Source: Coprococcus ammoniilyticus (GTDB lineage Bacteria; Bacillota; Clostridia; Lachnospirales; Lachnospiraceae). From it: a stretch of DNA of 64,000 nucleotides. Below, piece after piece: positions 33,927-42,952 of this stretch; within the stretch, counting starts at the first letter, position 1, and every line of letters starts with the position of its first letter. Under the pieces are notes generated by a model. The model saw only the letters and a list, made by a program, of their open reading frames with translations. It was not told the origin of the DNA and searched no databases. The stretch spans positions 124,001 to 188,000 of the forward strand of contig NZ_JAOQJS010000002.1 of the NCBI RefSeq assembly GCF_025567345.1, read 5' to 3'. The translations under genes were made by a program, and so were the position numbers.

Positions 33927-36900
33927 TTGGCTGTAGATCAAACAGAAGCTATGATTGCTGCGATAAAGGCACAGCTTGAAAAAGAAAGAGCCGCTGAAGC
34001 TGCAAAGCAGAAGAGACTGGAAGAAGAGCAGGCACTGAAAAATCTGAGCAGTAATAAAAAGAAGTCTTCAGATAGTGGAAGCAAGAGCCAATATAAGACT
34101 TTGTCTGCTGAAGAACTTGCGCGTATTGAGGAGAAGAAACGACGTAAGAGAGAAGAAGCATTGGGTATTGTTCATGAGGATAAGCCTGAAGAGACAGAGA
34201 ACAACGAAGCAGAAACTAATAAGCCAGATACAAATAAAGAGGCAGAGGGTGAAGCAAAAGAAGCAAAGACAGAGGATAAGAATGACAAGCAGGAAATGCC
34301 GAAGATCAGTCTTAACCTTGGTGGTATTGCCGATGAAGGCCTTGGCGGACTTGGCGGCGGTTTAGGAAGCGGACTGGGAGAAGGTCTCGGTGGCGGACTT
34401 GGCAGCGGTTTAGGAAGCGGACTTGGTGGCGGACTTGGCAGTGTACCTTCAGAAGGCGGATTGTCCGGAAAAACAGAGGACGCAGGCAGTGGCCTTGGCG
34501 CTTCATTAAATATTAAAGGTAAGGTGGATGATTCCCTTTCACCTAGTAAAGTTGGTGAAGCAGAGAAACAGACACTTACAGATGATTCTGTACGTTTTGA
34601 TGAGGATGATATGTCTTCTGTTGCTGCAGATGATGCAGAATGGACACCAGGAAAGAATGTTGAGGTAAAAGAAGTAAAGACACCAAAGGGTAATGATAAA
34701 AATGGTGACTTGTTCAGTATTTTACCTGACAGAAACAAAAACGCATCTGATGTTTCGTCCATGTATGATATAGATGATGATGATGATGATTTCCTTGGTG
34801 CCGGCATTGAGAATCTGTCAAATATAGATGAGACAAGTGAAGAAGAAGCAGCACGGATCAAGGCAGAAGAGGAAGCTAGGAAGAAAGCAGAAGAGGAAGC
34901 TAAGAAGAAAGCAGAAGAGGAAGCTAAGAAGAAAGCAGAGGAAGAAGCCAAGCGTAAAGCTGCAGAAGAAGAAAACCGTAAGAAAGTAGAGGAAGCCCGC
35001 AAGAAAGCTGCTGTAGAAAAAGCAAGGATCGAGGCTGAAACAAAGAAGAAGCAGGCAATCGAACTGGCTGAACGGAAAGCACAGGATGCAAAGAATGTTG
35101 TTGAGACCGCTCAGAAGACCATTGCAGATTCAGAGAAAGAAGAAAAAGAATTAAAACTTCAACTGGAAGAATGTGCAAAGAAGAAGGCTGCTTATGATGA
35201 CAAGGTAAAGGCTGAATTTGATGCAAAGAAGAAGGCAGATGAAGAACTCCTTGCAAAAGAAGATGCAGAGCTGGATTCAAAGGTAACTTCGATCAAGAAA
35301 GAGATTGAGGATACAAACAAAAAGGCACAGAATGAGTCTGATAAGGTATTAAAGGAATGCGATCCTGAAACCATTAAGACAAAGATCATCAATGATGCGC
35401 AGGCTGTTGCAGATGCAGCGATCAAGAAGCTGGCAGATGCAAAGAAGGCAAATATCGAGAAGCATGAAGCTGAATATGCGAAAGCATGTAAAGATGCTGA
35501 AACATCATCAACCAAGCTTGAGGAAGATAAGAAGAAAGCAATTGAAGCTGCTAAGGAGAAGAAAGAAAAGCAGAATGACAAAGCTAAGAAGCTGATGGAT
35601 GATGCAGAACAGAACAAGCAGCGTGCTGGCGTTATCTTTACTGATTCAAAGAAAGCAGAAGAAGAGGCAGCATCGAATCTTAAGAATACAACTGAGATGG
35701 AATCTGAGTCATTGAAGGCGCTTGCGGGACTTGAAAATAAACTTGCTGAAAGTGAGACCAAGTTAAAGACTGCAATGAACAATAATGATTCCGCAGCAAA
35801 AGCAATAGATACAGCAAAGAAAGCTTTAAAGGATGCAGAAGCAAAAGAAGCAGAAGCATTAAAGAAACTGGAGGAGGCAAGATCTGCAAAGGCAGCGGCT
35901 GAAGCCAGAATTTCCAAGGGCGAGGCTGATAAGAAGAAGCATCAGTCTGAAATTGATACGCTTAATGAAGAGAAGAAGACTACAAATGCAGATATTGCAG
36001 AAACAAAGAAAAATGTAGAATCCTTCAAGGCTGCAAAGGCAGAGGCACAACAGGCTTTGGATGCTGCAAAGAAGTCGGTAGTTGAAGCGGAAGATCTGCT
36101 TTCAAAGGCTGAAAATGCAGAGGAAGAAGCTGAACAGATTCTGGAAAAGGCTAAGATCGAAGAAGAAGTTGAGATCCAGAATGCCGAAAAGACTGCAGCA
36201 GATGGTAAAGATAATCTGGAAAAAGAAAAGAAAGCCAGAGATGATGCGCATGAGAAATTCCTTGCAGATGAGGAAGAAAAATATGCAACAGGAGAGGCTG
36301 CAGAACTTGAAAAGGTTCAGTCTGCTGCAATGACAGCAGAAAAAGAAGCTGCTGATTCCCGGAAGAAGGCAGAAGAAGCTGCAAAGAAGTTGCTGGATGC
36401 TGCAAAGAAGAAAGAAGAAGAATTAAAGAAGAAGATTGCGGATCTTAAGACGGAACAGGCAGAACGTATTGTAGCTAGAAAAGCTGCAGATGAAGAAGCA
36501 GTTAAGAAAGCAGAAGAAAAGAAGAAACATGATCTTGATTCTCTGTTAAAAGAAGAAATCAGTACAAAGAAGCAGTTAGAAGAAGTTACAAGCAGAGCTG
36601 CAGCGGCAGCAAAAGTGCTTGAAAAAGCAGTTAAGAAGGAAGAGGAAGCAAGAAAACAGGCGGAACTCTTGAAAGCCGGAAAACTGGATGAAGCTGCAAA
36701 GATTGATGTTTCATTAGAAGCAACAGATGAAGCTGCTGTAGAAGCAGAACAGAGTGAGATCAATCAGGAAATGAAGAAAGCATTACCTGCAGAAGCAAAA
36801 TATCTGTATAAATATCTGTGTGTAAATCCTGCGGGAGCACAGATTGTAAATGTTCTTCAGACTATGAAGGTTGATCCAAAGAGGTCAAAGAACCTGGTAA

Positions 36901-37463
36901 TCCTTGGATTACATGGATTTGGTTCTGCCAAAATCGGAGAAGATTTTGCAGAGTGCTATTATGACCTTGGCTTCTGTACATCTCCTGCAAAGGCAAAAGT
37001 AAAGGCAAAAGTAATCAACAGTGGTAAACTTGCAGGTGCAGTTACAAAACTGAAGGGTGGCTGTCTGATCGTTGAAAGTGCCGGATTGATCACACCGGAG
37101 CGTTTCAAAGAAATGGTTGATCTTTGTTCCACAGAAAAGAATGATGTAAAAGTTATTCTTACCGGCGAAAAAGTTGCACTCAGCAAGATGCTTGCAGATA
37201 ATATGACACAGGCGAGAAGTTTCAATAACAGAGTATATTTCGATCAGATCAAGGAAGAAAATATGATCGTCATTGCCAAAGAATATATCATTGAAAAAGG
37301 TTATAAGTATGAAGATGGTATTGATGGCAATATTAAAAATGTACTTATGGCAATGGAATCTGGTAATATTGACAGATTATTGACAGCTATCGATGAAGCA
37401 ATCGAACGTGCAGATGCAAGAAATGCAGAAGCAAAGAAAGTTATGAAGACGGATATAAAATAA
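33927..37463 (+). CDS. Giant coiled-coil protein with a Gly-Leu repeat and a degenerate AAA+-like C-terminus
   Basis: 1178 residues from a TTG at 33927, eight bases after AAGGAGG; an ATG at 33906 has no ribosome site. Order: a Lys/Glu-rich helix (1-50), an acidic linker, a GLGGGLGSGLG low-complexity repeat (about 131-176), an IDDDDDDFLG stretch, about 630 residues of Ala/Lys/Glu coiled coil (about 305-940), and a globular C-terminus (about 943-1178). The latter reads like an AAA+ module stripped of catalysis: LGLHGFGSAKIG (993-1004) at the Walker A place lacks Gly-Lys-Thr, GGCLIVESAG (1044-1053) lacks the Walker B Asp-Glu, and VKVILTGEK fits sensor 1. A short alpha-helical lid-like end follows. 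No membrane segment is seen. Confidence 0.8.
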   Translation: MAVDQTEAMIAAIKAQLEKERAAEAAKQKRLEEEQALKNLSSNKKKSSDSGSKSQYKTLSAEELARIEEKKRRKREEALGIVHEDKPEETENNEAETNKPDTNKEAEGEAKEAKTEDKNDKQEMPKISLNLGGIADEGLGGLGGGLGSGLGEGLGGGLGSGLGSGLGGGLGSVPSEGGLSGKTEDAGSGLGASLNIKGKVDDSLSPSKVGEAEKQTLTDDSVRFDEDDMSSVAADDAEWTPGKNVEVKEVKTPKGNDKNGDLFSILPDRNKNASDVSSMYDIDDDDDDFLGAGIENLSNIDETSEEEAARIKAEEEARKKAEEEAKKKAEEEAKKKAEEEAKRKAAEEENRKKVEEARKKAAVEKARIEAETKKKQAIELAERKAQDAKNVVETAQKTIADSEKEEKELKLQLEECAKKKAAYDDKVKAEFDAKKKADEELLAKEDAELDSKVTSIKKEIEDTNKKAQNESDKVLKECDPETIKTKIINDAQAVADAAIKKLADAKKANIEKHEAEYAKACKDAETSSTKLEEDKKKAIEAAKEKKEKQNDKAKKLMDDAEQNKQRAGVIFTDSKKAEEEAASNLKNTTEMESESLKALAGLENKLAESETKLKTAMNNNDSAAKAIDTAKKALKDAEAKEAEALKKLEEARSAKAAAEARISKGEADKKKHQSEIDTLNEEKKTTNADIAETKKNVESFKAAKAEAQQALDAAKKSVVEAEDLLSKAENAEEEAEQILEKAKIEEEVEIQNAEKTAADGKDNLEKEKKARDDAHEKFLADEEEKYATGEAAELEKVQSAAMTAEKEAADSRKKAEEAAKKLLDAAKKKEEELKKKIADLKTEQAERIVARKAADEEAVKKAEEKKKHDLDSLLKEEISTKKQLEEVTSRAAAAAKVLEKAVKKEEEARKQAELLKAGKLDEAAKIDVSLEATDEAAVEAEQSEINQEMKKALPAEAKYLYKYLCVNPAGAQIVNVLQTMKVDPKRSKNLVILGLHGFGSAKIGEDFAECYYDLGFCTSPAKAKVKAKVINSGKLAGAVTKLKGGCLIVESAGLITPERFKEMVDLCSTEKNDVKVILTGEKVALSKMLADNMTQARSFNNRVYFDQIKEENMIVIAKEYIIEKGYKYEDGIDGNIKNVLMAMESGNIDRLLTAIDEAIERADARNAEAKKVMKTDIK
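34863..34958 (+). repeat. Four tandem 24-bp repeats coding for the coiled-coil start
   Basis: Units begin at 34863, 34887, 34911 and 34935 and encode AEEEAKKK in frame. The second and third copies are near identical, so slippage or recombination may vary copy number. Confidence 0.85.
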
Positions 37464-37524
37464 GAAAGAAAAATAGCAGTCGTATGATTGTATTTTCCAG
37501 CTTATATTTTGGTTGAAAAAAATG

Positions 37525-37570
37525 GTGCCAATGTTTATAATATTTATTATTGTAAACTTGGCACTTTTTT
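37525..37570 (+). terminator. Terminator before mreB
   Basis: GTGCCAATGTTTA (37525-37537) pairs with TAAACTTGGCAC (37553-37564) with one bulged base, followed by TTTTTT. It separates the coiled-coil gene from mreB, so mreB is probably not cotranscribed with the upstream locus unless termination is partial. Confidence 0.85.
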
Positions 37571-37649
37571 GTGCGGTGATGAGGCAAGATTTGTATTTAA
37601 AGTAGATTTTGACAACTGCCGGGATAACTTTAAGGAGATATAAGATAGT

Positions 37650-38636
37650 ATGGATATTGGAGTAGATTTGGGAACCTCAAATGTGCTGGTATATGTTAAA
37701 GGTCGTGGAGTAGTCATCAACCAGCCATCTGTTGTAGCATATGAAAAAAACTCAAAGCGCATTATTGCGATTGGAAATAAAGCGAAGAAGATGATCGGAA
37801 AGACACCGGAGTCAATCGAGGTCGTAAGACCGCTTGTAAAGGGAGTTGTTTCAGATTATACTGTTACAGAGCGAATGTTAAAAGTATTTATCCGTAGCGC
37901 GATGGAGAAACGGACCGGAGTTGGCAGACCGAAAATCTGTGTCTGCGTTCCGAGTGGGGTAACGGAGGTTGAACGAAGAGCGGTCGAGGATGCGGTCTAC
38001 AGGACGGGTGCAAAAAGTGTCTATGTTATGGAAGAGCCGCTTGCGGCAGCAATCGGTGCTGCTGTTGATATTGAAGAAGCGAAAGGAAATATGGTCGTAG
38101 ATATCGGAGGAGGTACAACGGATATTGCGGTTATATCACTTGGTGGAGCAGTTGAAAGTCAGTCGATCAAAGCAGCGGGTGATGATTACAATGCATCGAT
38201 GATCCGTTATATCAGAAGAAAGTATAATCTTCTGATCGGAGAACAGACTGCGGAGAAAGCAAAGATAGCGGTAGGATCGGTCTATGAGAGGCCGGAGGAC
38301 ATCACCTATGTTGTAAAGGGAAGAGATCTGATCAAGGGACTTCCAAAGGCGATCACGATCACCGCAAATGAGACAATAGAAGCATTTGCAGATACAACTT
38401 CTCATATTTTGACGGCAATTCACGGGGTACTTGAGACGGCTCCGCCGGAGCTGGTCGCGGATATATCGGTAAATGGAATTGTTCTGACCGGTGGTGGCAG
38501 CTTGATGTATGGAATGGATAAGCTGATCAAGGAAAAAACGGGAATTGATACGTATGTTTCTGATAAAGCGTTAGAAGCAGTTGCACTTGGCGCCGGTATG
38601 TCGGTTGATATTGCAGCAAGAAAAGAAGAAGCATAG
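37650..38636 (+). CDS. mreB: MreB/Mbl-family actin-like cytoskeletal protein
   Basis: 328 residues, GGAG 12 bases before the ATG. The actin ATPase fold is clear: phosphate 1 loop DIGVDLGTSNVLVYVKGRGVV (2-22), RPLVKGVVSDY, MEEPLAAAIGA, phosphate 2 VVDIGGGTTDIAVISLGG, and adenosine loop VLTGGGSLMYGMD. MreB filaments organise side-wall peptidoglycan synthesis. mreC and mreD are not adjacent; the next gene is a radical SAM protein. This may be the Mbl or MreBH-type orphan paralogue rather than the mreBCD copy; sequence alone does not separate them here. Confidence 0.93.
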   Translation: MDIGVDLGTSNVLVYVKGRGVVINQPSVVAYEKNSKRIIAIGNKAKKMIGKTPESIEVVRPLVKGVVSDYTVTERMLKVFIRSAMEKRTGVGRPKICVCVPSGVTEVERRAVEDAVYRTGAKSVYVMEEPLAAAIGAAVDIEEAKGNMVVDIGGGTTDIAVISLGGAVESQSIKAAGDDYNASMIRYIRRKYNLLIGEQTAEKAKIAVGSVYERPEDITYVVKGRDLIKGLPKAITITANETIEAFADTTSHILTAIHGVLETAPPELVADISVNGIVLTGGGSLMYGMDKLIKEKTGIDTYVSDKALEAVALGAGMSVDIAARKEEA

Positions 38637-38653
38637 AAAGCAGAGAAAAGAAA

Positions 38654-40687
38654 ATGACAAATACACATAATTTTCTGCCGGTGAATAAAAAAGATATGAT
38701 AGAAAGAGGATGGGAACAGCCGGACTTCGTGTTTATTACCGGAGACGCTTATGTGGACCATCCTTCTTTTGGTCCGGCAATTATCAGCAGAGTTTTGGAA
38801 GCACATGGATATAAGATCTGTATGATTCCACAGCCGGATTGGAAAGATGATAAGAGTATAGATGTATTCGGCAGACCAAGACTTGGTTTTCTGGTTTCCG
38901 GTGGCAATATGGATTCTATGGTCAATCATTATACTGTTTCAAAAAAACACAGAAGTATGGATTCCTATTCTCCCGGTGGAAAGATGGGGCTGAGACCGGA
39001 TTATGCAACAGTGGTATATTGCAATCTGATCCGTAGAACGTATAAGGATGTTCCGATCATTATTGGTGGGATTGAAGCAAGTCTCAGAAGACTTGCACAC
39101 TATGATTACTGGTCAAATAAATTAAAGCATTCAATTCTGATCGATTCACAGGCAGATCTGCTTTCCTATGGCATGGGCGAACACAGCATGGTTGAGATTG
39201 CAGATGCGTTAGACAGCGGAATAGATGTCAGGGATATCACATTTATCAGAGGAACAGTCTACAAGACAAAGGATTTGTCCTGTGTAGAAGCTCCGGTGAT
39301 CCTGCCTGATTATGCAGCACTTCAGGAAGACCGTTTAAAATATGCAGAAAGCTTTTATACACAGTATATCAATACAGATCCATATTCCGGAAAAGTGCTG
39401 GTGGAAGGATATGGCAACCGGGGATATGTTGTTCAGAATCCTGCGGCATATCCGCTCACGCAGATGGAGATGGATGACGTATATGGGTATGATTACATGA
39501 ACACCTATCATCCAATGTATGAAAAGGATGGGGGAATTCCGGCTATAGCAGAGGTGAAGTTCAGTCTGGCAAGCAACCGTGGATGCTTTGGCGGATGCAG
39601 CTTCTGTGCACTAACTTTTCATCAGGGCAGGATTGTTCAGACCAGAAGCCATGAATCAATCATTGAAGAAGCAAAGCACATGACGAAAGATCCGGAGTTT
39701 AAAGGATATATTCATGATGTTGGAGGACCTACAGCGAATTTCAGACATCCGTCTTGTGAAAAACAGATGAAATATGGTGTGTGTCAGAATAAACAATGTC
39801 TGTTTCCAAAACCATGTCAGAACCTGAATGCCAGTCATAAAGATTATGTTGAGCTGCTCCGTAAATTAAGACAGATACCCGGTGTGAAGAAGGTATTTGT
39901 AAGATCCGGTATACGATTTGATTATCTGCTTGCAGATCATGATGATACCTTTTTACGGGAGCTTTGCCAGTATCATGTCAGTGGACAGTTAAGAGTTGCA
40001 CCGGAGCATATCTCAGATAATGTTCTGAAGTACATGGGAAAACCATCCAATCAGGTATATGAGACATTTATAAAAAAATATGAGAAAATCAATGAACAGT
40101 ATGGGTTGAAACAATATGCAGTACCGTATCTGATGTCATCACATCCGGGTTCTACTTTAAAAGATGCAGTCGCACTGGCAGAATACATCCGTGATATCGG
40201 ATATATGCCGGAGCAGGTACAGGACTTTTATCCAACACCATCGACAATCTCGACCTGTATGTATTACACAGGGGTAGACCCGCGAACGATGGAACCGGTA
40301 TATGTGGCGAGAGATCCACATGAAAAGGCAATGCAGCGTGCACTGATCCAGTACAGAAGACCGGAGAATTATGATCTGGTAAAAGAAGCTCTGATAAAGG
40401 CAGGGCGGACAGATCTGATCGGATTCGAAAAGCATTGTCTGATAACTCCAAGAAAGATGGATAGGAATACTTCGGGACATAAAGATGTCCATAAAAAGAA
40501 TCCGTCAGGACAGGCAACACGGAATCAGAATAACAAGAACAGTAATCATAGAAAACAGGATAAATCCGGTAAAAATTCAGGAAGTTATAAATCCGGGCAG
40601 GATAACAGAAACAGCAGAACCGGGAAACCTGCAGGACAAAATGATAAAAAATATCAAAAACAGAAAACAGGAAAGAAAAAACACTGA
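38654..40687 (+). CDS. YgiQ-family radical SAM protein
   Basis: 677 residues, 17 bases after mreB. The N-terminal B12-binding-like/UPF0313 region includes DFVFITGDAYVDHPSFGPAIISRVLEAHG and IIIGGIEASLRRLAHYDYW. The radical SAM cluster motif is C-x3-C-x2-C in RGCFGGCSFCALTFHQGR (about residues 313-325). YPTPSTISTCMYYTG is the family's late motif. The last 75 residues are an Asn, Lys, Gln, Ser and Gly-rich basic tail likely to be disordered. No substrate is established for this family. Cotranscription with mreB is probable from spacing. Confidence 0.93.
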   Translation: MTNTHNFLPVNKKDMIERGWEQPDFVFITGDAYVDHPSFGPAIISRVLEAHGYKICMIPQPDWKDDKSIDVFGRPRLGFLVSGGNMDSMVNHYTVSKKHRSMDSYSPGGKMGLRPDYATVVYCNLIRRTYKDVPIIIGGIEASLRRLAHYDYWSNKLKHSILIDSQADLLSYGMGEHSMVEIADALDSGIDVRDITFIRGTVYKTKDLSCVEAPVILPDYAALQEDRLKYAESFYTQYINTDPYSGKVLVEGYGNRGYVVQNPAAYPLTQMEMDDVYGYDYMNTYHPMYEKDGGIPAIAEVKFSLASNRGCFGGCSFCALTFHQGRIVQTRSHESIIEEAKHMTKDPEFKGYIHDVGGPTANFRHPSCEKQMKYGVCQNKQCLFPKPCQNLNASHKDYVELLRKLRQIPGVKKVFVRSGIRFDYLLADHDDTFLRELCQYHVSGQLRVAPEHISDNVLKYMGKPSNQVYETFIKKYEKINEQYGLKQYAVPYLMSSHPGSTLKDAVALAEYIRDIGYMPEQVQDFYPTPSTISTCMYYTGVDPRTMEPVYVARDPHEKAMQRALIQYRRPENYDLVKEALIKAGRTDLIGFEKHCLITPRKMDRNTSGHKDVHKKNPSGQATRNQNNKNSNHRKQDKSGKNSGSYKSGQDNRNSRTGKPAGQNDKKYQKQKTGKKKH

Positions 40688-40761
40688 TATTTTATATAAA
40701 ATTAAGAAAATAACCAGAAATGAAAAAATAATGATTTCTAATGCGTGCATTTCATTTTTGG

Positions 40762-40790
40762 TTGCGTGGTACTTTCTTTTGTGCTAGAAT
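40762..40790 (+). promoter_or_regulatory. Promoter of the butyrate operon
   Basis: TTGCGT and TAGAAT are separated by 17 bp. Transcription would begin near 40797, leaving a leader of about 108 bases before thlA. Confidence 0.6.
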
Positions 40791-40806
40791 GTAGCCAGAA
40801 AGTGTG

Positions 40807-40848
40807 CTGTTATGTCAATAATGGTCATTATTGTGCCATTTACAGCAT
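40807..40848 (+). promoter_or_regulatory. Palindromic operator or leader hairpin upstream of thlA
   Basis: CAATAATGGTCATTATTG (40816-40833) is a perfect 18-bp dyad. It is nested inside outer arms TGCTGT and ACAGCA. It lies about 20 bases after the predicted transcription start. It does not match the Rex consensus. Confidence 0.6.
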
Positions 40849-40904
40849 GAATGTACCATGATATAACACTTACATTATAAAAAAATACGGAGGATTTCAT
40901 TATT

Positions 40905-42089
40905 ATGGCAAAGAAAATTGTATTAGCAGGCGCATGCCGTACAGCTATCGGTACTATGGGCGGATCATTAAGTACAACACCAGCTCCAGTACTTGGTTCA
41001 ATCGTTATCAAGGAAGCTTTAAACAGAGCAGGAGTTCCTGCAGATCAGGTAGATCATGTATATATGGGTTGTGTAATCCAGGCAGGTCTTGGACAGAATG
41101 TTGCACGTCAGGCATCAATCAAAGCTGGTCTTCCAATTGAGACAACTGCTGTTACAGTTAACGTTGTTTGTGGTTCAGGTCTGAACTGTGTAAATATGGC
41201 TGCTCAGATGATCGAAGCAGGAGATGCTGATATCGTTGTAGCAGGTGGTATGGAAAACATGTCAATGGCTCCATATGCTGTAATGCAGGGACGTTTCGGA
41301 TACAGAATGAATGATGGTAAACTTGTAGATACAATGGTACATGATGCTCTTTGGGATGCATTCAATGATTACCATATGATCAAGACTGCTGATAACATCT
41401 GTGAGCAGTGGGGACTTACTCGTGAAGAACTTGATGAGTTTGCAGCAAAGAGCCAGCAGAAGGCTGTAGCAGCTCAGGAGTCAGGTGCATTTGACGCAGA
41501 GATCGTTCCAGTTATGGTTAAGAAGAAAAAAGAGATGGTTGAGTTCAAGAAGGATGAGGGACCAAGACCTGGTACAACAGTTGAGACACTTTCAAGACTC
41601 AGAACTATCAATCCAAATGGTTTCGTAACAGCAGGTAATGCTTCAGGTATCAATGATGGTGCAGCAGCTATCGTTGTTATGAGCGAAGAAAAGGCTAAAG
41701 AACTTGGTGTTAAGCCAATGGCTACATGGGTAGCAGGTGCTCTTGGTGGTGTTGATCCATCTATCATGGGTATCGGACCAGTTGCTTCAACAAAGAAGGT
41801 AATGGCTAAGACAGGTCTTAAGATCGAAGATTTCGATATCATCGAAGCAAACGAAGCATTTGCAGCTCAGTCAGTTGCAGTAGCTAAGGATCTTGGATTT
41901 GATGTTGACAAGCAGGTTAACCCAAATGGTGGTGCAATCGCACTTGGACATCCAGTAGGAGCTTCAGGATGCCGTATCCTTGTTACACTTCTTCATGAGA
42001 TGCAGGCAAAGGGTGCTAAGACAGGTCTTGCTACACTTTGTATCGGCGGTGGTATGGGCTGCTCAACAGTTGTTAAGATCGAAGACTAA
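40905..42089 (+). CDS. thlA: Acetyl-CoA C-acetyltransferase (thiolase)
   Basis: 394 residues with GGAGG upstream. It condenses two acetyl-CoA to acetoacetyl-CoA, the first step toward butyrate. The acyl-enzyme cysteine is in NVVCGSGLNCVNMA (about 88). The C-terminal catalytic motifs are EANEAFAAQSVA, NPNGGAIALGHPVGASG with the histidine, and LCIGGGMGCS with the second cysteine. Codon use (CCA for proline, TCA for serine, GCT for alanine) differs from neighbours and fits high expression. It is the first gene of thlA-crt-hbd-bcd-etfB-etfA. Confidence 0.97.
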   Translation: MAKKIVLAGACRTAIGTMGGSLSTTPAPVLGSIVIKEALNRAGVPADQVDHVYMGCVIQAGLGQNVARQASIKAGLPIETTAVTVNVVCGSGLNCVNMAAQMIEAGDADIVVAGGMENMSMAPYAVMQGRFGYRMNDGKLVDTMVHDALWDAFNDYHMIKTADNICEQWGLTREELDEFAAKSQQKAVAAQESGAFDAEIVPVMVKKKKEMVEFKKDEGPRPGTTVETLSRLRTINPNGFVTAGNASGINDGAAAIVVMSEEKAKELGVKPMATWVAGALGGVDPSIMGIGPVASTKKVMAKTGLKIEDFDIIEANEAFAAQSVAVAKDLGFDVDKQVNPNGGAIALGHPVGASGCRILVTLLHEMQAKGAKTGLATLCIGGGMGCSTVVKIED

Positions 42090-42138
42090 TCCGGTCGGCT
42101 GAAAAACCATATTACATTTCTATATAAGGAGATAAACG

Positions 42139-42930
42139 ATGGAATTCGTAACATATGAACAGGACGGATTTGTTGGTGTTATCACTATTAATCGTCCAAA
42201 GGCATTAAACGCATTAAACAGCACAGTTCTTGAAGAACTGGATGCAACATTCAAAGCTGTTGACCTGAATACAACAAGATGTCTTGTACTTACCGGTGCA
42301 GGAGAGAAATCATTTGTAGCAGGTGCAGATATCGGAGAGATGTCAACACTTACAAAGGCTGAAGGCGAAGCTTTCGGTAAAAAGGGTAATGACGTATTCC
42401 GCATGATCGAGACATTCCCAATCCCTGTAATCGCAGCCGTAAATGGATTTGCACTTGGTGGTGGATGTGAGATCTCCATGAGCTGTGATATCAGAATCTG
42501 TTCTGAGAACGCAGTATTTGGTCAGCCTGAAGTTGGCCTTGGAATCACACCTGGATTTGGTGGAACCCAGAGACTTGCCCGTCTTGTAGGTGCAGGAATG
42601 GCAAAGCAGCTGATCTACACAGCAAGAAATATCAAAGCTGATGAAGCATACAGAATCGGTCTTGTAAATGCTGTATATCCATTAGAGGAGTTATTACCGG
42701 CAGCTAAGAAGATGGCTTCTATCATTGCAGCAAATGCTCCGATTGCAGTTCGTAACTGTAAGAAAGCAATCAATGATGGATTACAGGTTGATATGGATCA
42801 GGCAATCGTTGTAGAAGAGAAATTATTCGGCGATTGCTTCGAGACAGAGGATCAGAAGGCAGGAATGGGCAACTTCCTTGAGAAAGATAAGGAAAAGAAA
42901 TTAAAGGTTGTTCCTTTCCAGAATAAATAA
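42139..42930 (+). CDS. crt: Crotonase (3-hydroxybutyryl-CoA dehydratase)
   Basis: 263 residues, AAGGAG upstream. It dehydrates 3-hydroxybutyryl-CoA to crotonyl-CoA. The enoyl-CoA hydratase/isomerase fold shows SFVAGADIGEM (oxyanion hole), the catalytic-glutamate segment GGGCEISMSCDIRICSENAVFGQPEVGLGITPGFGGTQRL, and both catalytic glutamates (the E of GGGCEIS and of QPEVGLG). The order in the operon (thiolase first, then crt, then hbd) is the usual one in Clostridia butyrate gene sets. Confidence 0.96.
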   Translation: MEFVTYEQDGFVGVITINRPKALNALNSTVLEELDATFKAVDLNTTRCLVLTGAGEKSFVAGADIGEMSTLTKAEGEAFGKKGNDVFRMIETFPIPVIAAVNGFALGGGCEISMSCDIRICSENAVFGQPEVGLGITPGFGGTQRLARLVGAGMAKQLIYTARNIKADEAYRIGLVNAVYPLEELLPAAKKMASIIAANAPIAVRNCKKAINDGLQVDMDQAIVVEEKLFGDCFETEDQKAGMGNFLEKDKEKKLKVVPFQNK

Positions 42931-42952
42931 ATCAACAATCTTGATATTGACG

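Noticed and set aside
34172..35917. Long minus-strand open frames (up to 276 codons) opposite the coiled-coil gene
   Set aside because: They are Ser/Ala/Phe-rich mirror images of Ala/Lys/Glu codons on the plus strand, have no convincing starts, and lack domains.
35192..36763. Further long minus-strand frames opposite the coiled coil
   Set aside because: Same cause; GCA, GAA and AAG codons on the plus strand create few stops on the other strand.
37464..37650. Cotranscription of mreB with the coiled-coil gene
   Set aside because: A strong terminator lies between them, although readthrough cannot be excluded.
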